Assembly: GCA_000690595.2 (NCBI GenBank)
Contig: JHUT02000007.1
Coordinates: forward strand, 62,402 to 126,401
Direction: 5' to 3'
DNA length: 64,000 nucleotides
Source of the DNA: Natrinema mahii
GTDB lineage: Archaea; Halobacteriota; Halobacteria; Halobacteriales; Natrialbaceae
The position numbers and the translations under genes are program-made. A model generated the notes under the pieces. It was given only the letters and a program-made list of their open reading frames with translations. It did no database searches and was not told the origin of the DNA. Shown here in pieces: positions 1 through 7,459 of the stretch; position 1 is the first letter of the stretch; every line of letters begins with the position of its first letter.

Positions 1-702
1 TACGGCCGGACCGTCGGCGGCCTCGTCGTCCCCGACGACTCCCCGATCGAGGGCCTCGCGGCCCTCTCGGGCCACCGGATCGGCGTCGTCAGACGCCTCG
101 ACAAGAACTGGATCCTCGTGCGGGCGGCCTGCCGCGAGTTCCACGGCTTCGACCCCGACGAGACGGCTACCCCGGTCGAGGCCGGCTCGAAGGTCGAACT
201 CACCCGGCTGCTCGAGGACGGCGAGGTCGACGGGATCCTCCAGTTCTGGCAGATAATCCCGGAGATCGTCGAGACCGGCCCCTACCGCGAGGTTCTCCCG
301 ATGTCGCGGATCGTCGATCGGCTCGCGGACGCCGACGTCGAGGGCGACGGTCGGCCGATCCCCATCTCGACGTTCCTGACGAGCGAGGACTACCTCGCGG
401 CCAATCCCGACGCAGTGCGCGGGTTCCAGGGCGCGTATCGCGACGCGGTCGACCGGTTGCGACGCGACGACGCTCTCTGGGACGAGATCGGCGAACGGCT
501 CATGTACGAGGACGACCCCGCCGTCGTTCGCGCCGTGCGGGACCGGTGGCGCGAGCTGGTCGTCCGCGACTGGGACGAGGGCACCGTCGACGGGATGGAA
601 CGGCTGTTCGACCGACTGAAAGGAGTCGCCGGCGCGGACGCCCTCGGCGTCGCGGAACTCCCCGAGGGGCTGTTTCGGCTCGACCTCGAGGTGAAGACAT
701 GA
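1..702 (+). CDS. NMT1/THI5-like substrate-binding protein, 5' end outside the window
   Basis: The reading frame is open from base 1 and stops with TGA at 700-702, so only the C-terminal 233 codons are present. The protein has the periplasmic-binding-protein type II pattern of the NMT1/THI5 family: an inter-lobe segment LSGHRIGVV, then a helix-rich lobe with FQGAYRDAV-like text near the end. This family usually binds thiamine-pyrimidine, riboflavin-like or aromatic precursors for ABC uptake. The stop overlaps the start of the next gene (ATGA at 699-702), so the two paralogous genes are translationally coupled. The start, any signal peptide and the partner ABC genes would lie upstream of the window. 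The substrate cannot be told. Confidence 0.75.
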   Translation, partial: YGRTVGGLVVPDDSPIEGLAALSGHRIGVVRRLDKNWILVRAACREFHGFDPDETATPVEAGSKVELTRLLEDGEVDGILQFWQIIPEIVETGPYREVLPMSRIVDRLADADVEGDGRPIPISTFLTSEDYLAANPDAVRGFQGAYRDAVDRLRRDDALWDEIGERLMYEDDPAVVRAVRDRWRELVVRDWDEGTVDGMERLFDRLKGVAGADALGVAELPEGLFRLDLEVKT

Positions 703-1682
703 GCGAGCCCGCCCCGCTCGCCTTCCAACTCAACTGGGAGCCAAACGGCTTCCAGTCGCCGTACTTCCTCGCCCGCGAGGCGGGCTACTACGAGGACGAA
801 GGCCTCGCGGTCGAGTTCGTCGAGGGCCACGGCTCGCCGTACGCGGCCGAACGCGCGGCTCGCGGCGACGCCGATATCGCGCTGGCCGGCGCTAGTGCCG
901 TCCTGGCGAAACGGAGCGAGGGGTTCGAGCCGCTGGCGGTCGCCGCGGTGACCCAGAAGACGCCCGCGGCGGTCTACACTCTGCGCGACGTCTTCGGCGA
1001 GCCCCTCTCCGAGCCCGAACAATTGGCCGGCCGGACGGTCGCGCCCTCCGCGACGAAGACCCGGATCCTCACCGCTCAACTGCTCGAGGACGCGGGGATC
1101 CGCGACGAGGTCGACCTGCTCGCGGTCGATCCCCACACCCACCACCGCGTCCAGCACAAGGTGATCGACGGGACCGTCGACGCGGCGGTCGGCGTCGTCA
1201 CGAACGGGATCGAGATCGGTCGGGAACACGACCGGACGCCCGACGAACTCCCGATCGGGGAGTTCCTCGATATCTACGGGATGACGCTCGTCACGAACCG
1301 GGCGTTTGCGGACGACCACCCCGAGCGGCTCCGGTCGTTCCTCCGGGCGACCGCCCGCGGCTGGGCCGACGCGACCCGCGACCCCGAACGGGCGATCGAC
1401 GTCCTCGTCGACCGGAACGCCACCCTCGAGCGCAACCGAGCGATCGAGCGACTGAAGTTCGAGACCGCCGCCCACCAGTTGCAGTTCACGCCGTACGTCC
1501 GCGACCGCGGCTGGGGGGCACAGGACCCCGACCGCTGGGAGCGCCTCGGCGAGACGCTGTCCGAGACGGCGCTGCTCGAGGGCGAGATCGACCCCGACGC
1601 CGCGTGGACGGACGAGTTCCGCCCCGTCGACGATCCGCTGGTGGCCGAGTACGCCGATCGGGCCCGGTCGACGGCCGACTGA
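699..1682 (+). CDS. NMT1/THI5-like substrate-binding protein without signal peptide
   Basis: 327 residues. The start is ATG at 699, overlapping the upstream stop, because the next protein begins directly with the mature PBP fold (MSEPAPLAFQLNWEPN). The LNWEPNGFQSPYFLAREAGYY segment is characteristic of NMT1/THI5-like binding proteins, and the following GDADIALAG segment is the usual ligand-pocket loop. No signal peptide, Tat motif or lipobox is visible, which is unusual for an ABC binding protein. It may act in the cytoplasm, or it may pair with the upstream gene as a two-protein complex. Family-level assignment is firm; transport of a thiamine or flavin precursor is only a family-based guess. 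Fungal THI5 enzymes share the fold, but I see no feature here that proves enzymatic activity. Confidence 0.8.
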   Translation: MSEPAPLAFQLNWEPNGFQSPYFLAREAGYYEDEGLAVEFVEGHGSPYAAERAARGDADIALAGASAVLAKRSEGFEPLAVAAVTQKTPAAVYTLRDVFGEPLSEPEQLAGRTVAPSATKTRILTAQLLEDAGIRDEVDLLAVDPHTHHRVQHKVIDGTVDAAVGVVTNGIEIGREHDRTPDELPIGEFLDIYGMTLVTNRAFADDHPERLRSFLRATARGWADATRDPERAIDVLVDRNATLERNRAIERLKFETAAHQLQFTPYVRDRGWGAQDPDRWERLGETLSETALLEGEIDPDAAWTDEFRPVDDPLVAEYADRARSTAD

Positions 1683-1825
1683 GACGGGTGGCCGTCCCGG
1701 CGTTCCGGTGGGACCGCGACGCCCCGTGGTCCCACCGGCGACGACGGACGGGGGACCGTCTGGGGCCGCGGATCCGCGATTGGGCGACAGGCATTTACTC
1801 GAGAACGCGCTATATTTCCGTCCGA

Positions 1826-2461
1826 ATGGCCCTCGATCACGACTACGACTTCTGGTTGCTCGATCTCGACGGGACCCTCGTCGACGTCGAGTGGTCCTAC
1901 ACGCGGGGGGTCTTCGACCGGGTCGGCGACCGGCTCGGTCGCGAGTTTACCGACCGGCAGGCCGAGATCATCTGGAACGGTCTCACCGGCTCCCGGGACC
2001 GCCAGCTCGAGGCCTGGGGGGTCGATCCCGACGCGTTCTGGACGGCCTTCCACGAGGAGGAGGACCCGATAGAGCGGGCCGAACGGACCTACCTCCACGA
2101 GGACGCCGCCGTCGTCGGCGACCTCGAGGTGCCCGTCGGGCTGGTCACGCACTGTCAGGAGTTTCTCACCGAGCCCGTGCTGGACCACCTCGACATCCAC
2201 GACTGGTTCGACGCACGATTGTGCTGTACCGAGGAGACCGGCTGGAAGCCGGATCCGACCCCCGTCGAACGGGTGATGAACGACCTCGGCGTCGGCCACA
2301 ACGGCCACCGCGGCGTCCTCGCGGGCGACGGGGCCTGTGACGTGGGCGCGGCCTGGAACGCCGGCCTCGACGCGATCCACGTCGAGCGCGTCGGCCACGA
2401 GCAACGGGGCCGCTGTGTTCTCGGGGACCACCGGGTCACGTCCTTCGACGAACTGTACTGA
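1826..2461 (+). CDS. HAD-superfamily hydrolase (phosphoglycolate phosphatase-like)
   Basis: 211 residues. HAD motif I is LLDLDGTLVD (residues about 9-18, with the nucleophile and acid/base Asp), motif II is the Thr in LVTHCQEF, motif III is the Lys in GWKPDP, and motif IV is GDGACDVGAAWNAG. A helical cap lies between motifs I and II, so this is a C1-cap phosphatase of the phosphoglycolate phosphatase/PGMB group. It probably dephosphorylates a small phosphorylated metabolite in the cytosol; the exact substrate is unknown. The start at ATG 1826 is preceded by TTTA at about 1794-1797, roughly 30 nt upstream, which fits leaderless transcription. It is a single gene between the binding-protein pair and a small conserved protein. 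Confidence 0.85.
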   Translation: MALDHDYDFWLLDLDGTLVDVEWSYTRGVFDRVGDRLGREFTDRQAEIIWNGLTGSRDRQLEAWGVDPDAFWTAFHEEEDPIERAERTYLHEDAAVVGDLEVPVGLVTHCQEFLTEPVLDHLDIHDWFDARLCCTEETGWKPDPTPVERVMNDLGVGHNGHRGVLAGDGACDVGAAWNAGLDAIHVERVGHEQRGRCVLGDHRVTSFDELY

Positions 2462-2552
2462 CCGGTCTCGTCGTTCGGCCGCTTCGAGAGCGATGGACGA
2501 CCCACCGTCTCACCGAAAGGGCTTCAGGAGTTCAGTCGGATTCGGAGTCACG

Positions 2553-2750
2553 ATGAAGTACTGTCTCGACTGCGACTGGCACGCGACCGCCGCCGACGAA
2601 CCCGACCAGCACGACCGCTCCCGGGCGGCGATCGACCACCACGTCGAAACGGGCCACACGATCGACTCGAGCGAGTCGCTCGTCCGGCCGACGACGCCCG
2701 ACGGACTCGGCCCGATCCTCGCCCGCGAACTGGTCCCCTCGAGCGACTGA
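2553..2750 (+). CDS. small conserved haloarchaeal protein with Cys/His pairs
   Basis: 65 residues. The N-terminus MKYCLDCDWHA has a CxxC pair, followed by several His residues (DQHDRS, DHHVETGH) that could complete a zinc-finger-like site of C2H2 type. Similar short proteins are widespread in Halobacteria but have no known function. The start is ATG 2553. Nucleic-acid or protein binding is possible from the putative zinc ligands, but this is inference only. Confidence 0.7.
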   Translation: MKYCLDCDWHATAADEPDQHDRSRAAIDHHVETGHTIDSSESLVRPTTPDGLGPILARELVPSSD

Positions 2751-2772
2751 TGTATCGAGCCGCCGGCCGTCG

Positions 2773-3033
2773 CTACCCGTAGTACTCCTCGAGGTAGTCG
2801 ACGATCTCGTCGCTCTCGTAGCGCTGTTCTTGCCGATCGGTGTCGACGAGGAAGGGGATGGCGTCCTTGCCACCGAGGTCCGTCATGGCCTCGTGGGTCC
2901 ACTCGTTGCAGACCTCGCCGTCGCTTCCGGGCCGACGGGGGTTGTGGATCACGTAGGAGACGCCAAGCTCCGTCAGCGTCTCCCGGACCGTCGCGCTGTG
3001 CGGGCAGTCCTCCGCCTGATAGAGTTCGAGCAT
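2773..3033 (-). CDS. glutaredoxin/GST N-terminal-like thioredoxin-fold protein
   Basis: 86 residues. I chose the second ATG (3033) because the protein then begins directly with the first beta strand, MLELYQAEDCPHS, as in glutaredoxins; an in-frame ATG at 3045 would add four residues. The redox motif is CPHS, a monothiol form rather than the dithiol CPYC. The conserved cis-Pro region (AIPFLVDTD) and the C-terminal SDEIVDYLEEYYG match the glutaredoxin/glutathione-transferase N-terminal family. Haloarchaea generally lack glutathione and can use gamma-glutamylcysteine, so the in vivo thiol partner is uncertain. It is convergent with the preceding small gene. Confidence 0.8.
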   Translation of the reverse strand: MLELYQAEDCPHSATVRETLTELGVSYVIHNPRRPGSDGEVCNEWTHEAMTDLGGKDAIPFLVDTDRQEQRYESDEIVDYLEEYYG

Positions 3034-3175
3034 TCGTTCGTCCAACCACGCGGATCCACATCAACGGTGGCCGGGCAGTCGCCGGCGACGACCGGTCAGC
3101 GAACCGCCGTATTCACGCATACTTACCATTATTTCGACAGGAAAACTTATGCCGGGACCCTCGCGTTATCGGAGC

Positions 3176-3505
3176 ATGGCACGCGACACTCCGGTACGGA
3201 ACAGAACTGCCGCGACCACCACCGAAACACTTCCGAACCTCGTCACGATCGTCGGACGGGGCGTCCCGTCGAACTTCGAGATCTCGGTTGAGGGCGACCT
3301 CGAGATGCTGGCCGACGACCCCGTGGCCGAGGGTACCGTCGTCTCCGGCGGCGTCGCCGAGGGCGCGATCGACGTCGGCGTCCAGCGGTTCCGGTTTTCC
3401 GGACAGATGGCGAACGTCCGACTCGTCGACTGGAACGGCGACGAGGAGGCCGACTCCGCGAGCGTCCCGACGGTCCACGTCGAGTACGGCTCGGCACAGC
3501 GGTAG
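3176..3505 (+). CDS. conserved haloarchaeal protein of unknown function
   Basis: 109 residues. ATG 3176 is preferred over an upstream ATG at 3149, because a TATA-like AAACTTAT at about 3142-3150 lies 27-30 nt upstream and would place the transcript start at or next to it. The C-terminal 80 residues look like a small beta-rich domain (ISVEGDLEML, GVQRFRFSGQMANVRLVDWNG). No catalytic motif, membrane segment or signal peptide is visible. I do not recognise a characterised family. Confidence 0.7.
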   Translation: MARDTPVRNRTAATTTETLPNLVTIVGRGVPSNFEISVEGDLEMLADDPVAEGTVVSGGVAEGAIDVGVQRFRFSGQMANVRLVDWNGDEEADSASVPTVHVEYGSAQR

Positions 3506-3561
3506 GCAGTCACGGCCCCGTCGCGGATCCGGGTAGGGTTTTCCGGCACGCGACGCGTCTC

Positions 3562-3638
3562 TAGTGACAACTGAACCGACGGATACGCAGCTCGCACAGC
3601 CGTCGTGCGGTCGGGTGTCCAATGACCGTCAGTGCTAC
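3562..3638. repeat. dispersed palindromic repeat, copy A (degenerate)
   Basis: About 77 bp that align, in reverse orientation, with the well-preserved copies at 32205-32280 and 32285-32360. Shared blocks are the end motif around ACTGAA, the central hairpin (here GCACAGCCGTCGTGC) and the tail TGTCCAATGACCGTCAGTG. It lies between two convergent genes, the protein ending at 3505 and hemA ending at 3703. Confidence 0.65.
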
Positions 3639-3702
3639 TGTAGCGACGGCCCCACGGCTCTCGACCGTGTTATACGACTCCTCGAGAAGATTCCGGTCCG
3701 TC

Positions 3703-5025
3703 TCAGTCGTCGTCGGTCGCGCCGATGCTCGCCTCGCCGCTCCCGGCGTTGGGCGCGATCGAAGGCGGGGCGATCGGGCCGTCGTTCCCGCCGAACTCCG
3801 GATCGAACAGTTGGAGGGCGGTGTGGATCGTACTCCAGTCGTCCTCGGCCGCGGCCTCCCGGAGGCTCTTGGTCGGCGCGGCGAGCAACTGGTTGACCAG
3901 TGCGTCGGCCATCGACTCGAGGACCTCGCGGTGCTGGTCGGACGGCTCGTCGAGATGCGAGAGGGCGGTCTCGACCTCCCGCTCTTTGATCCGTTCCGCG
4001 GCCTCGTACATCGCCGCGATGGCCTCGTCCGCGCGGGCGCGCTTGTACTGTTCGGTCAGGAGGTCGAACTCCCGATCGACGATCGACTCGACCTCGCGGG
4101 CGGCGTCGGCGCGCTGCTCGCGCGTCTCCGCGGTGATCGACTCGAGGTCGTCGAGATCGAAGACCCGGACCGACGACAGGTCGTCGGCCGTCGGGGCGAC
4201 GTCTCTGGGCTGGCCCAGATCGACGACGACCTGTTCGCTCGGGCCATCGAGGTGACGAGGTTCGAGGACCGGCTCCTCGCTGCCGGTCGCCGTGACGACG
4301 ACGTCGGCGCGCGAGGCAACGCTATCGAGCGCCTCGAGCGGCGCGGCCCGGGCGTCGGTTTCGACCTCGAGATCGTCGACGAGGTGGTCGGCGTGGGCGA
4401 CGGTTCGGTTGGCGACGACGACTTCCGCGACGTCGGCGGCCGCGAGACTTCGCGCGGCGAGTTGCCCCATCTCGCCGGCTCCCACGACCAGCGCGGTCGC
4501 GTCCTCGAGCGGGATCTCCTCGGCGGCCCGGCGGGTCGCAGCCGAGCCCAGCGAGACGACGCCCTCGTTGATCTCGGTCTCGGTGCGGGCGCGTTCGCCG
4601 ACGTGGATCGCCTTCGTGACGCCGGCCTCGAGCATCGAGCCGATGCCGCCGGCGTCGCGTGAATCCTCGTAGGCGGTCCGGACCTGCCCGATGATCTGGT
4701 CCTCGCCGAGGATCACCGACTCGAGGCCGGCGGCAACCCGCATGAGATGGCGCAGGCTCTCGTCGTGGTCGGTCATGACGACCGCCTCGTCGGCGACGCC
4801 GGCGAAGAACTCCTCGAGGGCGGCCCGGCCGACGGCGTGGTCGGGCCCGACGACGTAGGCCTCGACTCGGTTACACGTCGAGAGGACGTACGCCTCCTCG
4901 ATGTCGGGAACGGCCAGGAGTTCCTCGACGGCGCTTTCTTGTCCGTCGGGACTGGCCGCGGCGAGCTGGTCGACGCTACCGCTTCCGTGTGTCACTCGCG
5001 CCGCAGTGACGACCCCGGTCGACAT
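3703..5025 (-). CDS. hemA: glutamyl-tRNA reductase
   Basis: 440 residues. This is the first committed step of tetrapyrrole synthesis: NADPH-dependent reduction of glutamyl-tRNA to glutamate-1-semialdehyde. The catalytic Cys is in LSTCNRVEAYV (residues about 46-56); a Rossmann NADPH domain follows with LVVGAGEMGQLAARSL, and a helical dimerisation domain ends the protein. The ATG at 5025 overlaps by one base the stop of the upstream gene (TGATG); a GTG codon directly before it is an alternative start. It is the last gene of a minus-strand operon with the precorrin-2 dehydrogenase and the siroheme decarboxylase. The C-terminus carries a Gly/Ala/Asp-rich extension of about 25 residues. Confidence 0.95.
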   Translation of the reverse strand: MSTGVVTAARVTHGSGSVDQLAAASPDGQESAVEELLAVPDIEEAYVLSTCNRVEAYVVGPDHAVGRAALEEFFAGVADEAVVMTDHDESLRHLMRVAAGLESVILGEDQIIGQVRTAYEDSRDAGGIGSMLEAGVTKAIHVGERARTETEINEGVVSLGSAATRRAAEEIPLEDATALVVGAGEMGQLAARSLAAADVAEVVVANRTVAHADHLVDDLEVETDARAAPLEALDSVASRADVVVTATGSEEPVLEPRHLDGPSEQVVVDLGQPRDVAPTADDLSSVRVFDLDDLESITAETREQRADAAREVESIVDREFDLLTEQYKRARADEAIAAMYEAAERIKEREVETALSHLDEPSDQHREVLESMADALVNQLLAAPTKSLREAAAEDDWSTIHTALQLFDPEFGGNDGPIAPPSIAPNAGSGEASIGATDDD

Positions 5026-5678
5026 CACGTTCGATCACCCCCAGCACGTTCCTCGCCGAGCACGTCCTCGATCACTTGGGCACAGTTGGAAGTACCCGTA
5101 CGTAAAGCTGTCCAAAGGTCCGGAGAATTGACGACGTCAGTGACTATCGCCCGGCGGCGCTCCGCCGGCACGTCACGGGCCTTGAGTTCCGCGCGGAGTT
5201 CGCCACAGACCCGCGCCATCTCGCCGGCCCCCGAAAGCGTCTCCTCGAGTTCCTCGCGGAGGTACTTGCTCAGCGCGGGCGCGGTGCCGCCGGTCGCGAC
5301 GGCGACGGTCACCGGGTCCTCGCGGACGGTCGCGGGGACGACGACGCTGCCGACGTCGCGTTCCCCCGAGCGATCGGCGCGGTTGACCAACGCGCCCCGG
5401 TCGCGGGCCGCGTCGGCGACGGCCTCGTTGAGCGCCGCGTCGTCGGTCGCGGCGACGACCAGGGCGGGCTCGGTCCGCTCGAGCCACGCCGGGACGTCCG
5501 CGGAGTCGGGCGCGGCCCGGACCCGTTCGGCACCGCCGAACTCGCGATCGGCGAAGGCCGGGCTGACGACGACTACCCGCGCCTCGCGGGCGAACCGCCG
5601 GGCCTTCCGGGCCCCGACGGGACCGCCGCCGAAGATCAGCACCGTTTCGTTCGTGAAATCGTGCAAAAGCGGTATCAT
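5025..5678 (-). CDS. precorrin-2 dehydrogenase (siroheme synthase N-terminal/Met8-like)
   Basis: 217 residues. An N-terminal Rossmann fold (VLIFGGGPVGARKARRFA, residues 12-29) is followed by the dimerisation/helical domain typical of the CysG-N/Met8 family (VATGGTAPALSKYLREELE). The expected reaction is NAD-dependent oxidation of precorrin-2 to sirohydrochlorin; some members also insert Fe2+. It starts with ATG 5678, 28 nt after the upstream siroheme decarboxylase, and its stop overlaps the hemA start, so all three are probably one transcript. The operon context supports a role in siroheme formation as a precursor of heme. Whether ferrochelation is done here or by a separate CbiX-type enzyme is not decidable from sequence. 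Confidence 0.9.
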   Translation of the reverse strand: MIPLLHDFTNETVLIFGGGPVGARKARRFAREARVVVVSPAFADREFGGAERVRAAPDSADVPAWLERTEPALVVAATDDAALNEAVADAARDRGALVNRADRSGERDVGSVVVPATVREDPVTVAVATGGTAPALSKYLREELEETLSGAGEMARVCGELRAELKARDVPAERRRAIVTDVVNSPDLWTALRTGTSNCAQVIEDVLGEERAGGDRT

Positions 5679-5706
5679 TGTCGAAAGTCTGTGTCTGACG
5701 GCGGCG

Positions 5707-6789
5707 TTACTGCGCTCTCGTGTTCGCGTCCGCTCGCTCTGCCATGCGTATGCCGGTCTTCTTCAAGATCTGCGTCGAGTGCAAGGTGTCCCAGTCGTCG
5801 GCCCTTACGTCCCAGTACTCCTCCATCCGTTCCCGAACCTGTTCGACACGGCGCTGGCTCTCGGCCTCGCTGCGGCCGTGGGTCATCGCGAAGAAGTTGT
5901 ACGGCCAGACCCCCTCGTGACGCGGCCGCCGGTAACAGTGGGTCACGAACGGCAGTGCGGCGATTTCGGGTCCGACCTCTGGAACGACCTCGTCGGGCAC
6001 GTTCCAGACCGTCATGCCGTTCTCCGTATACCCCAGCGCGTAGTGGTTCGGGACGACCCCGATCCGCCGGATCTTGCCCTCGCGTTCGAACCGCGCGAGC
6101 GTCTCGAGGACCCACTCGCGATCCCGCCCGATCGCGTCGGCGACGTCGGCGTAGGGCGTTGCCGTCAGGGGCATGCCGTCTTGGACCTCGATCACGAGGT
6201 CGCGTTCGGCCGGCGAGAGCGTCGCCGCGTCGGTCGGCTCGACTTCGGGGCCCCGGTCCGAGAGATCGATGCCGGCCGCCTCGACGTCCCCGTCGCCGTC
6301 CAGCGGGCCGTCGACGTAGAACTTGGCCTCGACGCGGAACTCCCGCTGTTTCGGCAGGTTGTACGTCTCCTGTCCCGTCTCGGCTTCGATCTCGTCGAGG
6401 ACCGCCGCGACGCGGTCTTCCTCGGCCACGCTCACGACGAACCAGACGTTCAGCTGGGGGTGTTCGCGCTCGTAGTTGTGGGCCACCTCGCGGTGGTCGT
6501 TGACCGCCTCGACGATCTCGTCGAATCGGTCCTCGGGGGCGTGCATGGCGACCAGCGTCGCCGCGCCGCCGATCTCCTGGGCGTTGACCAGCGGCCCGAA
6601 CCGCGAGAGGACGCCCCGTTCGTCGAGGTCGCGGATCGTCTCGAGTAGTTCGGTGGCCGTGATGTCGACCCCGTGGTCGCGCACGGCGGCCGCCGCCGGT
6701 TCGAACGGTCGTTCCACGACGGGGAACCCGCCCTGATAGGCGTTGACGACCGCCCGCTCGACGTCCGTGAGGTCGACGTCCGTAGTCAT
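5707..6789 (-). CDS. fused siroheme decarboxylase (AhbA-AhbB type, Lrp/AsnC fold)
   Basis: 360 residues built as two similar halves, each a winged-helix AsnC/Lrp-like unit followed by a ferredoxin-like unit (first about 5-165, second about 190-345). The second half contains THCYRRPRHEGVWPYNFFAM, a signature of siroheme decarboxylase large subunits; the first half has HNYEREHPQLNVWFVV in the matching place. The enzyme decarboxylates the two acetate side chains of siroheme to give didecarboxysiroheme in the alternative (archaeal) heme pathway. In many organisms AhbA and AhbB are separate subunits; here both are in one chain. The neighbours, precorrin-2 dehydrogenase and hemA, fit the pathway. 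It could also have a transcription-regulator ancestry, but the Tyr/His/Arg signature favours the enzyme. Confidence 0.88.
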   Translation of the reverse strand: MTTDVDLTDVERAVVNAYQGGFPVVERPFEPAAAAVRDHGVDITATELLETIRDLDERGVLSRFGPLVNAQEIGGAATLVAMHAPEDRFDEIVEAVNDHREVAHNYEREHPQLNVWFVVSVAEEDRVAAVLDEIEAETGQETYNLPKQREFRVEAKFYVDGPLDGDGDVEAAGIDLSDRGPEVEPTDAATLSPAERDLVIEVQDGMPLTATPYADVADAIGRDREWVLETLARFEREGKIRRIGVVPNHYALGYTENGMTVWNVPDEVVPEVGPEIAALPFVTHCYRRPRHEGVWPYNFFAMTHGRSEAESQRRVEQVRERMEEYWDVRADDWDTLHSTQILKKTGIRMAERADANTRAQ

Positions 6790-6810
6790 ACGTGACCCTC
6801 GGGACTGCCG

Positions 6811-6820
6811 CAGTATAAGG
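6811..6820 (-). promoter_or_regulatory. TATA-like box of the heme operon
   Basis: On the minus strand this reads CCTTATACTG, centred about 26 nt before the ATG at 6789. That spacing places transcription initiation at or very near the start codon, as is common for leaderless haloarchaeal genes. Confidence 0.55.
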
Positions 6821-6876
6821 AAATCGGAGCCGCTCTCTCGGGCCGACCGTCCGCACGATCGGCCGCCGTTTGGCAG

Positions 6877-7293
6877 TTACTCGCCCTCGACGCCCGTCAC
6901 GTCGAACCCCAGGTCGCGGATCCCCTCGAGGACGGCCTCGTGGTCGGCCGTCGCTCGGTAGTAGATGACGATGTCGAAACTGCCCTCGCGGAGCAGCTGC
7001 TGGCACTCCCAGACGAACTCCTCGTCGTCCAGCGTCAGGCCCTGGTGCTGATTCGAGGAGAAGTCGGGGTCGTCGTTGCCCGAGTAGACGTAACAGTCCG
7101 TCGGGTCGTAGCCGGAGTGTTCGGCGATGACGTCGCCGACGTCGATCGTCGCCTGCATCATCTTGACGTCCTCCTGGCCGTCGTAGTCGGTGTGGACGAT
7201 CGCCCCGTTGAGTTCGATCTCGCCGGGTTCGAGCAGCGCCTTGGTCCGCTGGTAGAGGTCCTCGTCGACGGGCTGTTGGTTCGCGTCTGCCAT
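6877..7293 (-). CDS. conserved haloarchaeal protein (DUF5778-like)
   Basis: 138 residues, acidic, no membrane segment. It reads as an alpha/beta single-domain protein with conserved-looking aromatic segments (GYDPTDCYVYSGND, FDIVIYYRATADHEAVL). The family appears restricted to Halobacteria and has no known function; the DUF number is from memory and should be treated as tentative. The start ATG 7293 leaves a short leader. It is transcribed on the same strand as the heme operon and lies upstream of it, with 87 nt between its stop and the operon start, so it is probably a separate unit given the TATA box at 6811-6820. Confidence 0.7.
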   Translation of the reverse strand: MADANQQPVDEDLYQRTKALLEPGEIELNGAIVHTDYDGQEDVKMMQATIDVGDVIAEHSGYDPTDCYVYSGNDDPDFSSNQHQGLTLDDEEFVWECQQLLREGSFDIVIYYRATADHEAVLEGIRDLGFDVTGVEGE

Positions 7294-7459
7294 TGTCAGA
7301 ACCGAGAGGGGCCGGCCCCAAAGCCGTCACGGTTCGGACGGGGCGATCGACCCGTCGTTCGACGGGCATTTACCCGTATCGCCACGCGATACCGACGCAG
7401 TCTCGCGTTCGGAGAATGACACGCAAGACACATAGGCGTCGGTGACCTTCCCTCGAGTA

